Part shown: piece after piece, positions 45,151 through 53,523 of the stretch
Layout: every line of letters begins with the position of its first letter
Numbering within the stretch: the stretch's first letter is position 1
Assembly (NCBI GenBank): GCA_045430305.1
Contig: JAILXW010000001.1
Span: 992,001 to 1,056,000, forward strand
Length of the DNA stretch: 64,000 nt
Reading direction: 5' to 3'
Source of the DNA: Agarilytica sp045430305
GTDB taxonomy: Bacteria > Pseudomonadota > Gammaproteobacteria > Pseudomonadales > Cellvibrionaceae
Notes under the pieces: model-generated
What the model saw: the letters and a program-made list of their open reading frames with translations, nothing else
Told to the model about the DNA's origin: nothing
The model's database searches: none
Program-made: the position numbers and the translations under genes

Positions 45151-45987
45151 CTACTTAGCTTGGTACATAACGCCAGGGTTACAATGCACCATATCAAATA
45201 AGGACGAAGCGCCCCCGAGACTTTCTGATGACCCCAAAAACAACGAACCGCCAGGCTTTAACGCCGCATGCATACGGGTGAGAATATCTTTTTTGAGTTC
45301 AGGCGAGAAATAAATTAGCACATTACGACAGAATATAACGTCGAACTTCCCTAATGATGCATAGCTATCGAGCAAGTTAAGCGAGCGAAATGTAATGCGT
45401 TTTCCCAACTCTGGTATTGCACGCCAATTGTCATCGCTAAGCTTTTCAAAGTAGGTATCCATGCGCTTCTGCGAAAGCCCACGGGTAATGGACAAGCGAT
45501 CGTATTCGCCCGACTTTGCCTTATCTAAAATAGCACTTGATAAGTCGGTTGCGATAATTTCCAAATTTAGATTTTTCGTCTGTAAATTTTCTTTTGCCGC
45601 TTCCTCAATCATCATGCTAATTGAAAAAGGCTCTTGCCCAGAAGAGCATGCCGCAGACCAAATACGATAGCGCCCAATGCGCTTTTCCTGCGCGAGATCC
45701 GGCAAAATTTTAGCCTTGAGATACTCAAAGGGGTAAGAATCACGAAACCAGAAAGTTTCGTTGGTCGTCATGACATCAACCACTTTCTGTTTTGCTCGCG
45801 AGCTTGAAGGTGACTTAATAAGGCTCGTGAGTTGCGCTAGCGTTTCACAATCGTATTCCATCAATACACGACGAAGACGCGTAGCAACCAAATATTGCTT
45901 ATTATGACCGAGGTCAATACCAGCAACATCCTGTAGGAAATCTCTGAATTCTTGGAATTCTCCAGCACTAATTTTAAGCGCTTCCAT
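45151..45987 (-). CDS. cheR: CheR, chemoreceptor methyltransferase
   Basis: CheR (278 residues) methylates Glu residues of chemoreceptors with S-adenosylmethionine. It has an N-terminal helical domain, TTNETFWFRDSYPFEYL, the SAM-binding IWSAACSSGQEPFSISMMIE, and FDVIFCRNVLIYFSPELKKD. It lies 69 bp downstream of cheV, as in Pseudomonas. Confidence 0.96.
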   Translation of the reverse strand: MEALKISAGEFQEFRDFLQDVAGIDLGHNKQYLVATRLRRVLMEYDCETLAQLTSLIKSPSSSRAKQKVVDVMTTNETFWFRDSYPFEYLKAKILPDLAQEKRIGRYRIWSAACSSGQEPFSISMMIEEAAKENLQTKNLNLEIIATDLSSAILDKAKSGEYDRLSITRGLSQKRMDTYFEKLSDDNWRAIPELGKRITFRSLNLLDSYASLGKFDVIFCRNVLIYFSPELKKDILTRMHAALKPGGSLFLGSSESLGGASSLFDMVHCNPGVMYQAK

Positions 45988-46056
45988 CTAATTTCCCACA
46001 GTCAGTCAAAGAACACCAATCGTAATACGGATCGGTTAACGAGTCGTTTAAGCTAT

Positions 46057-46986
46057 TTATTTGGTTAACTCCGCGATACGTGCATTAACACGATTGGCTA
46101 ATTCATCAGGGTGGAATTTCGCCAAAAAGTCGTTGGCCCCAACTTTTTGGACCATCGCCTCATTGAACACCCCACTCAACGAGGTGTGCAAAATCACATG
46201 CAAATTCTGAAGCTTCGGGTTCGCACGAACTTCCGCAGTAAAGGTATAGCCGTCCATTTCAGGCATTTCAATATCCGAGACCACCAACAGTAGCTCGTGG
46301 TACGGATCTTTTCCTTGCTCTAACAAACTGTTCAAAAATTCTAAAGCTTCCTGGCCGTCTTTGCGCAGAGTCGTTTTTACCCCTAAAGCCTCAACCACTT
46401 TTTGAATTTGTTTACGTGCAATCGAGGAGTCATCAACAATGAGTATGTGTTTTTGGACCTCGATATCTTCTTGTGCAGCTTCAATAATTTCTGCACTGAC
46501 GTGCTCTTGGACAGGAGCCACTTCGGCAAGAATTTTTTCAACGTCGATAATTTCAACAAGTCTGCCATCGACCTCGGTCACAGCCGTTAGGTAGTTGTTC
46601 CTACCTGCGCCCTTGGGTGGTGGATGAATATCACTCCAATTCATGTTGACGATTCGCTCTACACCGCGCACCAAGAACCCCTGGGTACTCCGGTTGTATT
46701 CCGCAATAATCACGAAACAGTTGGCAATATCGTCTAAGGCTGGGTGCCCCGTCGCTAGCTTTAAGTCCATAATAGGAATGGTGCCGCCACGTATGTGCGC
46801 GACACCACGGATGACAGGGTTACGCTTAGGTATCTCGCTAAGTGACGGGCACTGCAAGACTTCCTTCACCTTGAACACGTTAATGCCATAGGTTTGGGAC
46901 CCACCAAGGTTAAACAGTAATAGCTCTAACCTATTCTGCCCAACCAATTGAGTGCGCTGATTTACACTATCGAGTATACCAGCCAT
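46057..46986 (-). CDS. cheV: CheV, chemotaxis coupling protein
   Basis: CheV (309 residues) joins a CheW-like domain (about 20-160, GINVFKVKEVLQC, GGTIPIMDLKLA) and a receiver domain (about 180-305) with the phosphoacceptor Asp in VVSDIEMPEMDG and the conserved Lys near the end. It couples receptors to CheA. AGGGG precedes the ATG. It is divergent from flgA. Confidence 0.95.
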   Translation of the reverse strand: MAGILDSVNQRTQLVGQNRLELLLFNLGGSQTYGINVFKVKEVLQCPSLSEIPKRNPVIRGVAHIRGGTIPIMDLKLATGHPALDDIANCFVIIAEYNRSTQGFLVRGVERIVNMNWSDIHPPPKGAGRNNYLTAVTEVDGRLVEIIDVEKILAEVAPVQEHVSAEIIEAAQEDIEVQKHILIVDDSSIARKQIQKVVEALGVKTTLRKDGQEALEFLNSLLEQGKDPYHELLLVVSDIEMPEMDGYTFTAEVRANPKLQNLHVILHTSLSGVFNEAMVQKVGANDFLAKFHPDELANRVNARIAELTK

Positions 46987-47043
46987 GTTTAACCCCTAAA
47001 TCGCTATAATAATATGGAAATGTATAAAGAGTAGTTTAGCAAG

Positions 47044-47059
47044 AGGCACAGGCTTTGCT
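47044..47059 (+). promoter_or_regulatory. Sigma-54 promoter of flgA
   Basis: AGGCACAGGCTTTGCT matches TGGCAC-N5-TTGCW at all positions but the first, and is the same as the flgB element from base two onward. The predicted start is near 47070. Confidence 0.75.
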
Positions 47060-47172
47060 ACTCGGAGCATAAGGAAATTTTTTTGACGCGCAAAAAAAAC
47101 CTTAATGAAACTGGGTTTTTTTCATTATTCACTTACTATTAAGACAGATGGTATTCACAAAGGCTCCCCCTT

Positions 47173-47892
47173 ATGAGATGCGTTACAGTCTGCTCAATGT
47201 TATTCGCCGTATTCGCGTCAAGCGTCGCAAACGCTGACACCACACAGGATATAGAACGCTTGAGAGAAGCCGTTCACGCATTCACGTCAGAGCACTATAG
47301 GCACTCGTTGCAACACAGAAACTTCGAAGAAGATGTCGAGATCAGTGTTGGTAATATAGATAAACGCCTACGGCTGGCAAGGTGCGACGATCAACTTGGC
47401 TTTAAAATTCAAGAACCTCCGCACAACATCCGCAATATCACAGTAAAAACCAGTTGCCACAATGATCGTCGCTGGACGATCTATGTGCCTGTTTCTATTG
47501 ATATTTATTCTGACGTACTGGTCTTAAATAAATCTATTTCGAGAGGCGAGGTCCTACAAGAAGACGACATTTCACATCAACGAATGAATATATCTACCGT
47601 TGGCCGTGGCCACATAGAAGACCCTACCCGCGCCATTGGCTTCGAACTTAAACGCTCGCTTAACGCGGGTGAAGTGATCCGCCTACCCTATTTGACTCAC
47701 CCCGATATCGTACGCAAAGGCCAAATTGTGGTTTTGACTTCTGGTTCGCGCTTTTTAAACATTGAAACATCTGCTGTCGCCCTCACCAATGGGTACCTAG
47801 GCGAGACGATCAAAGTAAAAAATGAACGCTCAAACCGTGTTGTAGATGTGGAAGTAACCGGCCCAGGCAAGGTCACTGTGGCTGCGCGATAG
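47173..47892 (+). CDS. flgA: FlgA, P-ring assembly chaperone
   Basis: FlgA (239 residues) is exported to the periplasm (signal peptide MRCVTVCSMLFAVFASSVANA) and helps FlgI assemble. It has a SAF domain in the middle (NKSISRGEVLQEDDISHQRM) and the C-terminal GETIKVKNERSNRVVDVEV. It is divergent from cheV and leads the flgA-flgM-flgN group. Confidence 0.95.
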   Translation: MRCVTVCSMLFAVFASSVANADTTQDIERLREAVHAFTSEHYRHSLQHRNFEEDVEISVGNIDKRLRLARCDDQLGFKIQEPPHNIRNITVKTSCHNDRRWTIYVPVSIDIYSDVLVLNKSISRGEVLQEDDISHQRMNISTVGRGHIEDPTRAIGFELKRSLNAGEVIRLPYLTHPDIVRKGQIVVLTSGSRFLNIETSAVALTNGYLGETIKVKNERSNRVVDVEVTGPGKVTVAAR

Positions 47893-47974
47893 CGCGCAAG
47901 GCCCCGAAAACACTGGCCTAAAGACCAAATAACGAACAGCTCAGGTGTTTTTGAACTAAAATTGAAAAAAGGTC

Positions 47975-48001
47975 TAAAGTTTTAGACAAATGTGCCGAAC
48001 T
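47975..48001 (+). promoter_or_regulatory. Sigma-28 promoter of flgM
   Basis: TAAAGTTT-N11-GCCGAACT has a perfect -35 and a good -10. It lies about 100 bp before flgM. The -35 overlaps the inverted repeat GTCTAAA-GT-TTTAGAC. Confidence 0.7.
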
Positions 48002-48098
48002 AGGAAGGTAGAGCTGGAGTAATTGACCCAACACTGGTTGGGAATCAATACACAGTAAAAGAAAATTTTGTTATCACTTAGTTTTAATAGGTAGAGAA

Positions 48099-48410
48099 AT
48101 GGTTATCGAGCCTGGCAGCAACAATATTAGCAATCAAAGAGCGTCGTCCGGTAGGGCGCAGCCACTTGACGCTGGTAAAAGTGGTTCAGGTAGTGAGCAA
48201 CCAAGCGCTAAACCTACAAGCAACGACAGTGTTTCCCTGAGCAGTGCAAGCCTTGCCATCTCTAAAATCGAAGCAAAAATAGCAGAGAGTGGTGATGTGG
48301 ATAGCGGTAAAGTCGCAGACATTAAAGCCGCAATCGACTCAGGCAGCTACAGCGTCGATGCTCAAGCTATCGCAGACAAAATTTCACTAGAAGAGCGCTT
48401 TTTAGGTTAA
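48099..48410 (+). CDS. flgM: FlgM, anti-sigma-28 factor
   Basis: FlgM (103 residues) binds FliA (sigma-28) until the hook is finished, then is exported. The C-terminal half has the family pattern: NDSVSLSSASLAISKIEAKI, SGKVADIKAAIDSGSYSVDA, QAIADKI. The N-terminal half is low in hydrophobic residues and likely disordered. A sigma-28 promoter precedes it. Confidence 0.93.
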   Translation: MVIEPGSNNISNQRASSGRAQPLDAGKSGSGSEQPSAKPTSNDSVSLSSASLAISKIEAKIAESGDVDSGKVADIKAAIDSGSYSVDAQAIADKISLEERFLG

Positions 48411-48697
48411 AAAGCAGTTTAACGCCGAAAACCGATGCAAGTAATATAGAAACGGCGCTCCTCAGTCACACCTCCCCTGTTATTCACACGCCCCAAGCAA
48501 CTTGATAGAAAGTTGTACGTAGTTTAACGCCCGAAAATTCGGCACAGAATCTGCAGTACTCTAAGAAAACGCCGTTAAAACGACAAATAATTGGCGTTCA
48601 GGCATGGCGCAGCGAACACCGTAGACTTTAACAGCTCGTTAAAACCCGAATACACGAATTTAGAACACGTAAAACCAGAGTAACAGTGGTGACCCAT

Positions 48698-49177
48698 ATG
48701 ACACTTGCATTTTCCGCCGCAACTATCGAAGCACAAATTTCCAGTGACATTCAGGCCTGCGAGACGCTACTAGCATTACTAGAACGCGAACAAACTGCGC
48801 TCGAAAGTCGCGACGCCGAGAGCTTGGCGGAAATCATTGAACTGAAGACGCCGCAACTGGCCCATTTAGAAGCCAGCGCGAAACAGCGTGCCATTTGGGC
48901 GACGAATTCAAAAATCGATAAGTCTACTGAGGGCTTTCAAACCTTACTCAGCGAACTCAACCAAGAAAAAATTAAGCTGGATTGGCAAAATTTGGGAGAG
49001 TTAACAAAACAATGTAAAGAGCATAATGAAATCAACGGCAAAATTTTAATGCGCCAACAGCAAGTTTACGGTCGCTTATTAGAGATAATGCGAGGCCAAA
49101 CACAAGCGCCAAACCTTTACAATGCCTATGGCGCAGCAACCAATAATCGTGCGTCTCACAAGGTTGATGAAGCCTAA
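48698..49177 (+). CDS. flgN: FlgN, chaperone of FlgK/FlgL
   Basis: This helical protein of 159 residues (MTLAFSAATIEAQISSDIQA) follows flgM in the standard order. FlgN binds the junction proteins FlgK and FlgL before export. The frame also opens with two GTG codons at 48686 and 48689; the ATG at 48698 is preferred because translation from it gives the typical FlgN start, but no Shine-Dalgarno sequence is strong for any of them. The 275-bp gap before it shows no promoter that I can identify. Confidence 0.87.
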   Translation: MTLAFSAATIEAQISSDIQACETLLALLEREQTALESRDAESLAEIIELKTPQLAHLEASAKQRAIWATNSKIDKSTEGFQTLLSELNQEKIKLDWQNLGELTKQCKEHNEINGKILMRQQQVYGRLLEIMRGQTQAPNLYNAYGAATNNRASHKVDEA

Positions 49178-49206
49178 ACCTTCAAATACCAACTTAAACG
49201 GCTATG

Positions 49207-49839
49207 TTAGTGCAGATAGGGAACGCCATCTAAGAGGTGCGCGTATTTGTTTGTTTCCAGTAACTGTAAATCTTCCGGTCGATCGATATCACTTAACCCT
49301 GTCATTGTCGCACAACTCAAAGAAAGTACGTCAGCCGCCTGCAATGTTTGTAAAAACACTTGATCACCGCCCCACGTTATATTTTCAAATAGCGACGGGT
49401 AAAATTCTTTAAACGCTATCGCGACATATCCGCCATCGCTGGCTGGGCCAATAACAAGTTCATGGTTGTGTAATTTCCGTAAAAGAATGTCGAGGTAGTT
49501 ATTGTCTAAAAATGGGCAGTCGCTGCCGACTATCACAACCGCTTGATGCCTTGAGAGAGCTTCTTGCGCCGCATGTTTAAGTCGCGCACCCAAATCGCCT
49601 TGCGTTTGAGAGAACAAAGGAATGCTGTAGGTTTGCGCCATGTTTTTTGAAAACTCACACTCTGCACTGCTCCAAAGCTCCGTATTAGCGTGCTTGTAAT
49701 GAGAAAGCACTTTGGCAACATGATGCGCCAAATTAACATGCAAAGCTTTTGCGGCATTCTCACTCAGAGTCGGTTGCATCCGAGTCTTTACCGAATCTAC
49801 GATGGGTGACTTAACAAATTGTACGATGCCAATCGTCAT
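49207..49839 (-). CDS. TIGR04282/DUF2064 family nucleotidyl/glycosyl transferase
   Basis: The 210-residue protein has MTIGIVQFVKSPIVDSVKTR at the start, VIVGSDCPFLDNNYLD, and LVIGPASDGGYVAIAF, which are the DUF2064 motifs. Members of this family are commonly found next to TIGR04283 glycosyltransferases and arsenosugar genes. Here it lies in that same order with the next two genes. The sugar substrate is unknown. It is convergent with flgN, so it is not part of the flagellar transcript. Confidence 0.82.
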   Translation of the reverse strand: MTIGIVQFVKSPIVDSVKTRMQPTLSENAAKALHVNLAHHVAKVLSHYKHANTELWSSAECEFSKNMAQTYSIPLFSQTQGDLGARLKHAAQEALSRHQAVVIVGSDCPFLDNNYLDILLRKLHNHELVIGPASDGGYVAIAFKEFYPSLFENITWGGDQVFLQTLQAADVLSLSCATMTGLSDIDRPEDLQLLETNKYAHLLDGVPYLH

Positions 49840-49962
49840 AGCCTTGCTGCTCTTATAGGGCCAGTTAATCTTTTATCCGTAGTTCCAGCTTGAGAAGCGA
49901 TGAAACGTATACCCATTGTTGTAATTCAAGCGTGGGAGATACGGGCTTTTAATTCAAAAAAA

Positions 49963-50637
49963 TCATCGATACCAAAGATTCAATTGCTTCGGGGAAACGC
50001 CGAGCTTATAAGCCAATTGTATTCCCCACATCAGAACAATCATTTTTATTGCACCAGATTTTTGCCATCTACGGGCCGAAGCGATAATGGGAATTGAAAG
50101 TATAGCCGGTGACGATACTCGCTTGAGTGATCGACTGAGCGCCACATCTTCCATTAGTTCTATTTGTGGATAGCCTCCCACACTTTGGAATAACTTGGCG
50201 CTGACAAAAATCCCTTGATCCCCGGTTGCCACAGAAAAAGCTCGCGCGCGAAAACGAATTCCTTTCGCTATACAACGATACAAAAAACCGTTGTTATCGA
50301 GCTGCAACGTGAAAAAACCCCACTCTTTGCCGTGCAGGGCCATAGCAAGGTTTTCGATCGATGCCTGAATTCGAGTATCGCAGTGTAAAAACAAGAGCGT
50401 ATCGCCCTTTGCTTGAGCCGCACCCATATTCATCTGTGAGGCTCGCCCAGGTTGACTGACCACAACCTTAAACCCTTGGGATTGTAAGCACTCGTACGTG
50501 CCATCACCACTCCCGCCATCAACAAATATAAGCTCACTTTGTTGTGTTTGAAGGTCGTTACAATAAGAAAGGAATGCATCTGAGCGCACACGTTCATATT
50601 CGTTTAATACTGGAATAATAATCGAGAGCACGAGCAA
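49963..50637 (-). CDS. TIGR04283 family glycosyltransferase (GT2)
   Basis: The 224-residue protein starts LSIIIPVLNEYERV, followed by LIFVDGGSGDGTYECLQSQG, QPGRASQMNMGAAQAKGDTL and LFLHCDTR, which identify the family 2-type TIGR04283 group. The start codon is TTG at 50637 or GTG at 50631; neither has a strong ribosome site. It lies 24 bp after arsS and is probably co-transcribed with it. Confidence 0.83.
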   Translation of the reverse strand: MLVLSIIIPVLNEYERVRSDAFLSYCNDLQTQQSELIFVDGGSGDGTYECLQSQGFKVVVSQPGRASQMNMGAAQAKGDTLLFLHCDTRIQASIENLAMALHGKEWGFFTLQLDNNGFLYRCIAKGIRFRARAFSVATGDQGIFVSAKLFQSVGGYPQIELMEDVALSRSLKRVSSPAILSIPIIASARRWQKSGAIKMIVLMWGIQLAYKLGVSPKQLNLWYR

Positions 50638-50661
50638 GAAAACTAGAATTTACATTGTTTG

Positions 50662-51639
50662 TTAAGCAAGAGCACCACCACAACTACTCCCCTGCCCCGC
50701 AGTACACGCATAACAATGTTCGCCAACGACAATGGAATTCCCGTTTATATCTCGACGAATGAGTTCTGATAGATGCACGCGATTTTTATCACTGGCGATG
50801 TGGGCACCCTTAAGCTGCATCGGCCAATCGAGCATCTGATTAAAATCACAATCAAATACAAACCCCTGCCAATCAACGCTCAAAAGGCTGCGACACATAA
50901 CACCCGTGAGGTTTTCTTCTGAATAATTATCTCGCAATAACTGCATATAATCTTGCAATAAACCTTTTGATAACAACATACTACCAAAACGAGAAATGGG
51001 CATATTGGTAATCGTCAAAAGCTCATCAAAGTCTATATCATGCTCACGTTTTAGCGCCTCTTTGTAAGACTCCTGCAATTGTTCTTGATTGGGGGGTAAG
51101 AACATTCCATTGGGGTTATACACCAAATCGAGTTTTAACTTACCTCCACGACCGTAACCAAGAACATTTAACTTTTTTAAAGCACGAATGGAAGATTCGA
51201 AAACGCCTTTGCCGCGCTGCTCGCTAACATTTTGCTCACTGTAGCATGGTAGCGAAGCACTAATCAGAACCTGGTGTTCCGCCAAAAAATCAGCCAACCA
51301 CTCGTAACCACCTTCATTCAAAATCGTTAGGTTGCAGCGATCAATCACTTGGACATTAAGTTTTCTTGCTTGCTCAACTAAATACCGAAAATGAGGATTC
51401 ATTTCTGGAGCACCACCGGTCACATCCAATAATTTAACTGAGCTAACGTCGAGAAATTCAAGAATGGTATCGATGGTTTCTTTACTGGCAAGCTCCGTTC
51501 TTTTTGGCCCGGCATTTACGTGACAGTGCGAGCAGCTCAAATTACATAAATACCCCAAATTTACTTGAAGTGTTGACGTAGCATCACGAAAAATAGAAGG
51601 GAAATCAGTATTTTTAAGGTATGGCTCAGTGTTTAACAT
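50662..51639 (-). CDS. arsS: ArsS, arsenosugar biosynthesis radical SAM protein
   Basis: The 325-residue protein has the radical SAM motif CNLSCSHC (CxxxCxxC, about residues 32-39) and a C-terminal Cys-rich part (CYACTAGQGSSCGG), the layout of ArsS (radical SAM/Cys-rich, DUF3641). In ArsS proteins the enzyme joins a 5'-deoxyadenosyl group to methylated arsenic, leading to arsenosugars. The two glycosyltransferase genes downstream belong to the neighbourhood often seen with arsS. The methyltransferase ArsM, usually adjacent, is not in the window. Confidence 0.88.
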   Translation of the reverse strand: MLNTEPYLKNTDFPSIFRDATSTLQVNLGYLCNLSCSHCHVNAGPKRTELASKETIDTILEFLDVSSVKLLDVTGGAPEMNPHFRYLVEQARKLNVQVIDRCNLTILNEGGYEWLADFLAEHQVLISASLPCYSEQNVSEQRGKGVFESSIRALKKLNVLGYGRGGKLKLDLVYNPNGMFLPPNQEQLQESYKEALKREHDIDFDELLTITNMPISRFGSMLLSKGLLQDYMQLLRDNYSEENLTGVMCRSLLSVDWQGFVFDCDFNQMLDWPMQLKGAHIASDKNRVHLSELIRRDINGNSIVVGEHCYACTAGQGSSCGGALA

Positions 51640-51765
51640 AATCTAAGGTGTGACTGAATGATATATTGAACCGATTGTAGCGTAAGCAGGCCGATGAAAT
51701 CTTCATTTTTAGATCACAATCAAAACAACCAGAGACGAATATAAACAGCAATACTTAACTCACAA

Positions 51766-51892
51766 GGGCCTAGACAGAGTGAGAATTCCGTTGTTTGCGA
51801 AACACTGCTTCGCGGAATTCGAACGCGCGAGCTTGTTTAGTGCCGGCACTCCCAAGAGTGTGCCATTAAGCTTTGCTTTAACACTTCTAAGC
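51766..51892 (-). repeat. tRNA-associated repeat unit A (degraded)
   Basis: This copy lies 131 bp from unit B and is strongly similar to it across about 75 bp (GTGAGAATTCCG, GAATTCGAACGCGCGAGC, GCCGGCACTCCC). Its copy of the tRNA 3' end (GGGCCTAGACAG, plus strand) is decayed. It carries the same EcoRI-like hairpin (GAATTCCG / CGGAATTC). Confidence 0.85.
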
Positions 51893-51893
51893 A

Positions 51894-51990
51894 TGGCGGC
51901 CTCGACAGGGTGAGAATTCCGTTTTGTGCGAAGCTCTGCTTCGCGGAATTCGAACGCGCGAGCTTGCGTAGCGCCGGCACTCCCGAGAGA
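51894..51990 (-). repeat. tRNA-associated repeat unit B, ends with a copy of the tRNA 3' end
   Basis: The first 16 bp on the plus strand (51894-51909, TGGCGGCCTCGACAGG) are identical to the last 16 bp of the tRNA-Arg gene, including the CCA end. Reading in the tRNA direction, the unit comes after the tRNA and finishes with this 3'-end copy. It contains a hairpin of GAATTCCG/CGGAATTC with an inner GCGAAGC/GCTTCGC stem. Confidence 0.9.
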
Positions 51991-52014
51991 CGTCATTATC
52001 CTTCTTCTTATTAA

Positions 52015-52090
52015 TGGCGGCCTCGACAGGAGTCGAACCTGTAATCTTTCCCTTAGGAGGGGACTGCATTATCCTTTATGCTACGAGGCC
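52015..52090 (-). tRNA. tRNA-Arg (anticodon CCT)
   Basis: The minus strand folds into a 76-nt cloverleaf: acceptor GGCCTCG/CGAGGCC, D arm GCAT/ATGC, anticodon loop CTCCTAA with anticodon CCT, T arm ACAGG/CCTGT with loop TTCGACT, and an encoded CCA. The first anticodon-stem pair is a G-A mismatch. It reads AGG codons and is similar to E. coli argW. Confidence 0.96.
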
Positions 52091-52213
52091 AAAAGGGCTG
52101 TTTACCTACCAGACTAAAAGGATAACGTATTAAGGGGGGAGTTATCTAGACAGGATTAAGCTCTAGCGCTAAGACTGATAGTGGCTCACAGAAAAGACGA
52201 TGGTTTTGTATAC

Positions 52214-52585
52214 TCAATTTAGCGCCACTAAACCTTTTCGTCGTTCATTTAGCTTATTTTCTGCGATCACATTTTGGACTAATTGCGCCATTTTGACAGA
52301 ACGAACATATGGTATTTTTGTATCCAGATGTAAATCAAAATAATCATCACCAAAGTACAAGCGCAGAACATGGCCTAGATCTAACAATATATATTGGTTT
52401 TCAGCGGCACACTGTAGCACTTTGTCAGCACCAACATATTGGCGATGCACCCCATGAGTGCCATCCAAATGCATCAAGATTTTCACAACTTGCTGAGCTA
52501 AGGCGGTGAGCGCCTTTATAGAAAGCGCTATTTCACCGTTACTTACCAATGTATGAGATTTGTTGTTATCGTTCTCAATCGACAT
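52214..52585 (-). CDS. Hypothetical protein
   Basis: The 123-residue protein (MSIENDNNKSHTLVSNGEIA at the start) is not recognised. It has no signal peptide or membrane segment. The first 30 residues look disordered, then helix SIKALTALAQQVVKILMHLD and the segment QYILLDLGHVLRLYFGDDYF are patterned and well balanced in codon use. GAGGGG lies 8 bp before the ATG. It stands between the tRNA and the divergent rsmE and is probably a single-gene transcript. Confidence 0.6.
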   Translation of the reverse strand: MSIENDNNKSHTLVSNGEIALSIKALTALAQQVVKILMHLDGTHGVHRQYVGADKVLQCAAENQYILLDLGHVLRLYFGDDYFDLHLDTKIPYVRSVKMAQLVQNVIAENKLNERRKGLVALN

Positions 52586-52784
52586 AAACCCTACCCCTCA
52601 GTACAATTTGGTAATACTGCGTTGCGAATAACATCTAAATAAGCGACCAACCAAAACCGTACAGAAAATACTAGAAAGGCCGGTAGTATAAAGATCTATT
52701 TAAAAAAACTTTATACATCTTTTAAAAATTGACACGATAACTTACTACTTGTCATCCATTTTCATGAGCTAACTATACTCAATT

Positions 52785-53501
52785 ATGAATTTACTTATAT
52801 TGAAAGACGAACAGTTTTTAACTGAAAGTTCAGCACGTGTGAACGAGCGTCAGAACAAACACATTCGAAGTATTCTACAGTTAAAAGATGGGGACAAAAT
52901 AGCAGTTGGTCGCTTAAACGGAAAAATTGGCCACGCCATTGTCCAAGAGCAATCAAACTCTATACGACTTGTTGATATATTAGCCGATAAGGCACCGCCC
53001 CCCCTTTTGCCCATCACACTAATTCTTGCACTTCCACGACCACAGATGCTTAAACGTATTTTGCAAACGGTTGCTTGCATGGGGGTTAAGCGTCTATGTT
53101 TTATACAAAGTGGTCGAGTAGAAAAAAGTTTTTGGCAATCGCCCTCAGCAACAGATCATGCAATAGAGGAACAATTGATGCTTGGTTTGGAACAAGGCGT
53201 CGCGACCCAGCTACCGATAGTTTCAAAACATCTGCGCTTCATTCCTTTTGTAGAAGATGAGCTTTTTTCGCTCTCAGAAAATAGTAACAAATATATTGCT
53301 CACCCCGGCGAAACGGCAGGGCCCGCAATTCATAGCCTAAACCAAGAGCTAAGTTTAGCTGTTGGCCCTGAAGGAGGCTTTTTAGAGAAAGAAGTAACGA
53401 AGTTTAAAAACTGCGGGTTTGAGGGTATTCATTTAGGCCAACGAATTTTGAAAGTGGAAACAGCAGTGCCAGTGCTTCTCGCCAAACTATATGAAGTGTA
53501 A
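52785..53501 (+). CDS. rsmE: RsmE, 16S rRNA m3U1498 methyltransferase
   Basis: RsmE (238 residues) methylates N3 of U1498 in 16S rRNA. It has the N-terminal PUA-like part (RQNKHIRSILQLKDGDKIAV) and the knotted SPOUT domain with LAVGPEGGFLEKEV and LGQRILKVETAVPVLLAKL. Length and motifs are normal. It stands alone on the plus strand and is convergent with the GGDEF/EAL gene. Confidence 0.95.
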   Translation: MNLLILKDEQFLTESSARVNERQNKHIRSILQLKDGDKIAVGRLNGKIGHAIVQEQSNSIRLVDILADKAPPPLLPITLILALPRPQMLKRILQTVACMGVKRLCFIQSGRVEKSFWQSPSATDHAIEEQLMLGLEQGVATQLPIVSKHLRFIPFVEDELFSLSENSNKYIAHPGETAGPAIHSLNQELSLAVGPEGGFLEKEVTKFKNCGFEGIHLGQRILKVETAVPVLLAKLYEV

Positions 53502-53523
53502 TGACCGGAGTTTCGCTAATCCG

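Larger units (their letters stand above)
51640..52014. other. arsS-tRNA intergenic region with tRNA-derived repeats
   Basis: Apart from the two repeat units at 51766-51892 and 51894-51990, no gene is supported. Short ORFs run through the repeats but have no ribosome site. Confidence 0.6.

Noticed and set aside
51760..51996. 78-codon minus-strand frame through the tRNA-derived repeats
   Set aside because: The frame is a by-product of the repeat; no ribosome site precedes it and it would run from one decayed unit to the next.
51766..52090. Integrated element at tRNA-Arg with direct repeats as att sites
   Set aside because: No integrase or other mobile gene lies between the copies, which are only about 120-130 bp apart.
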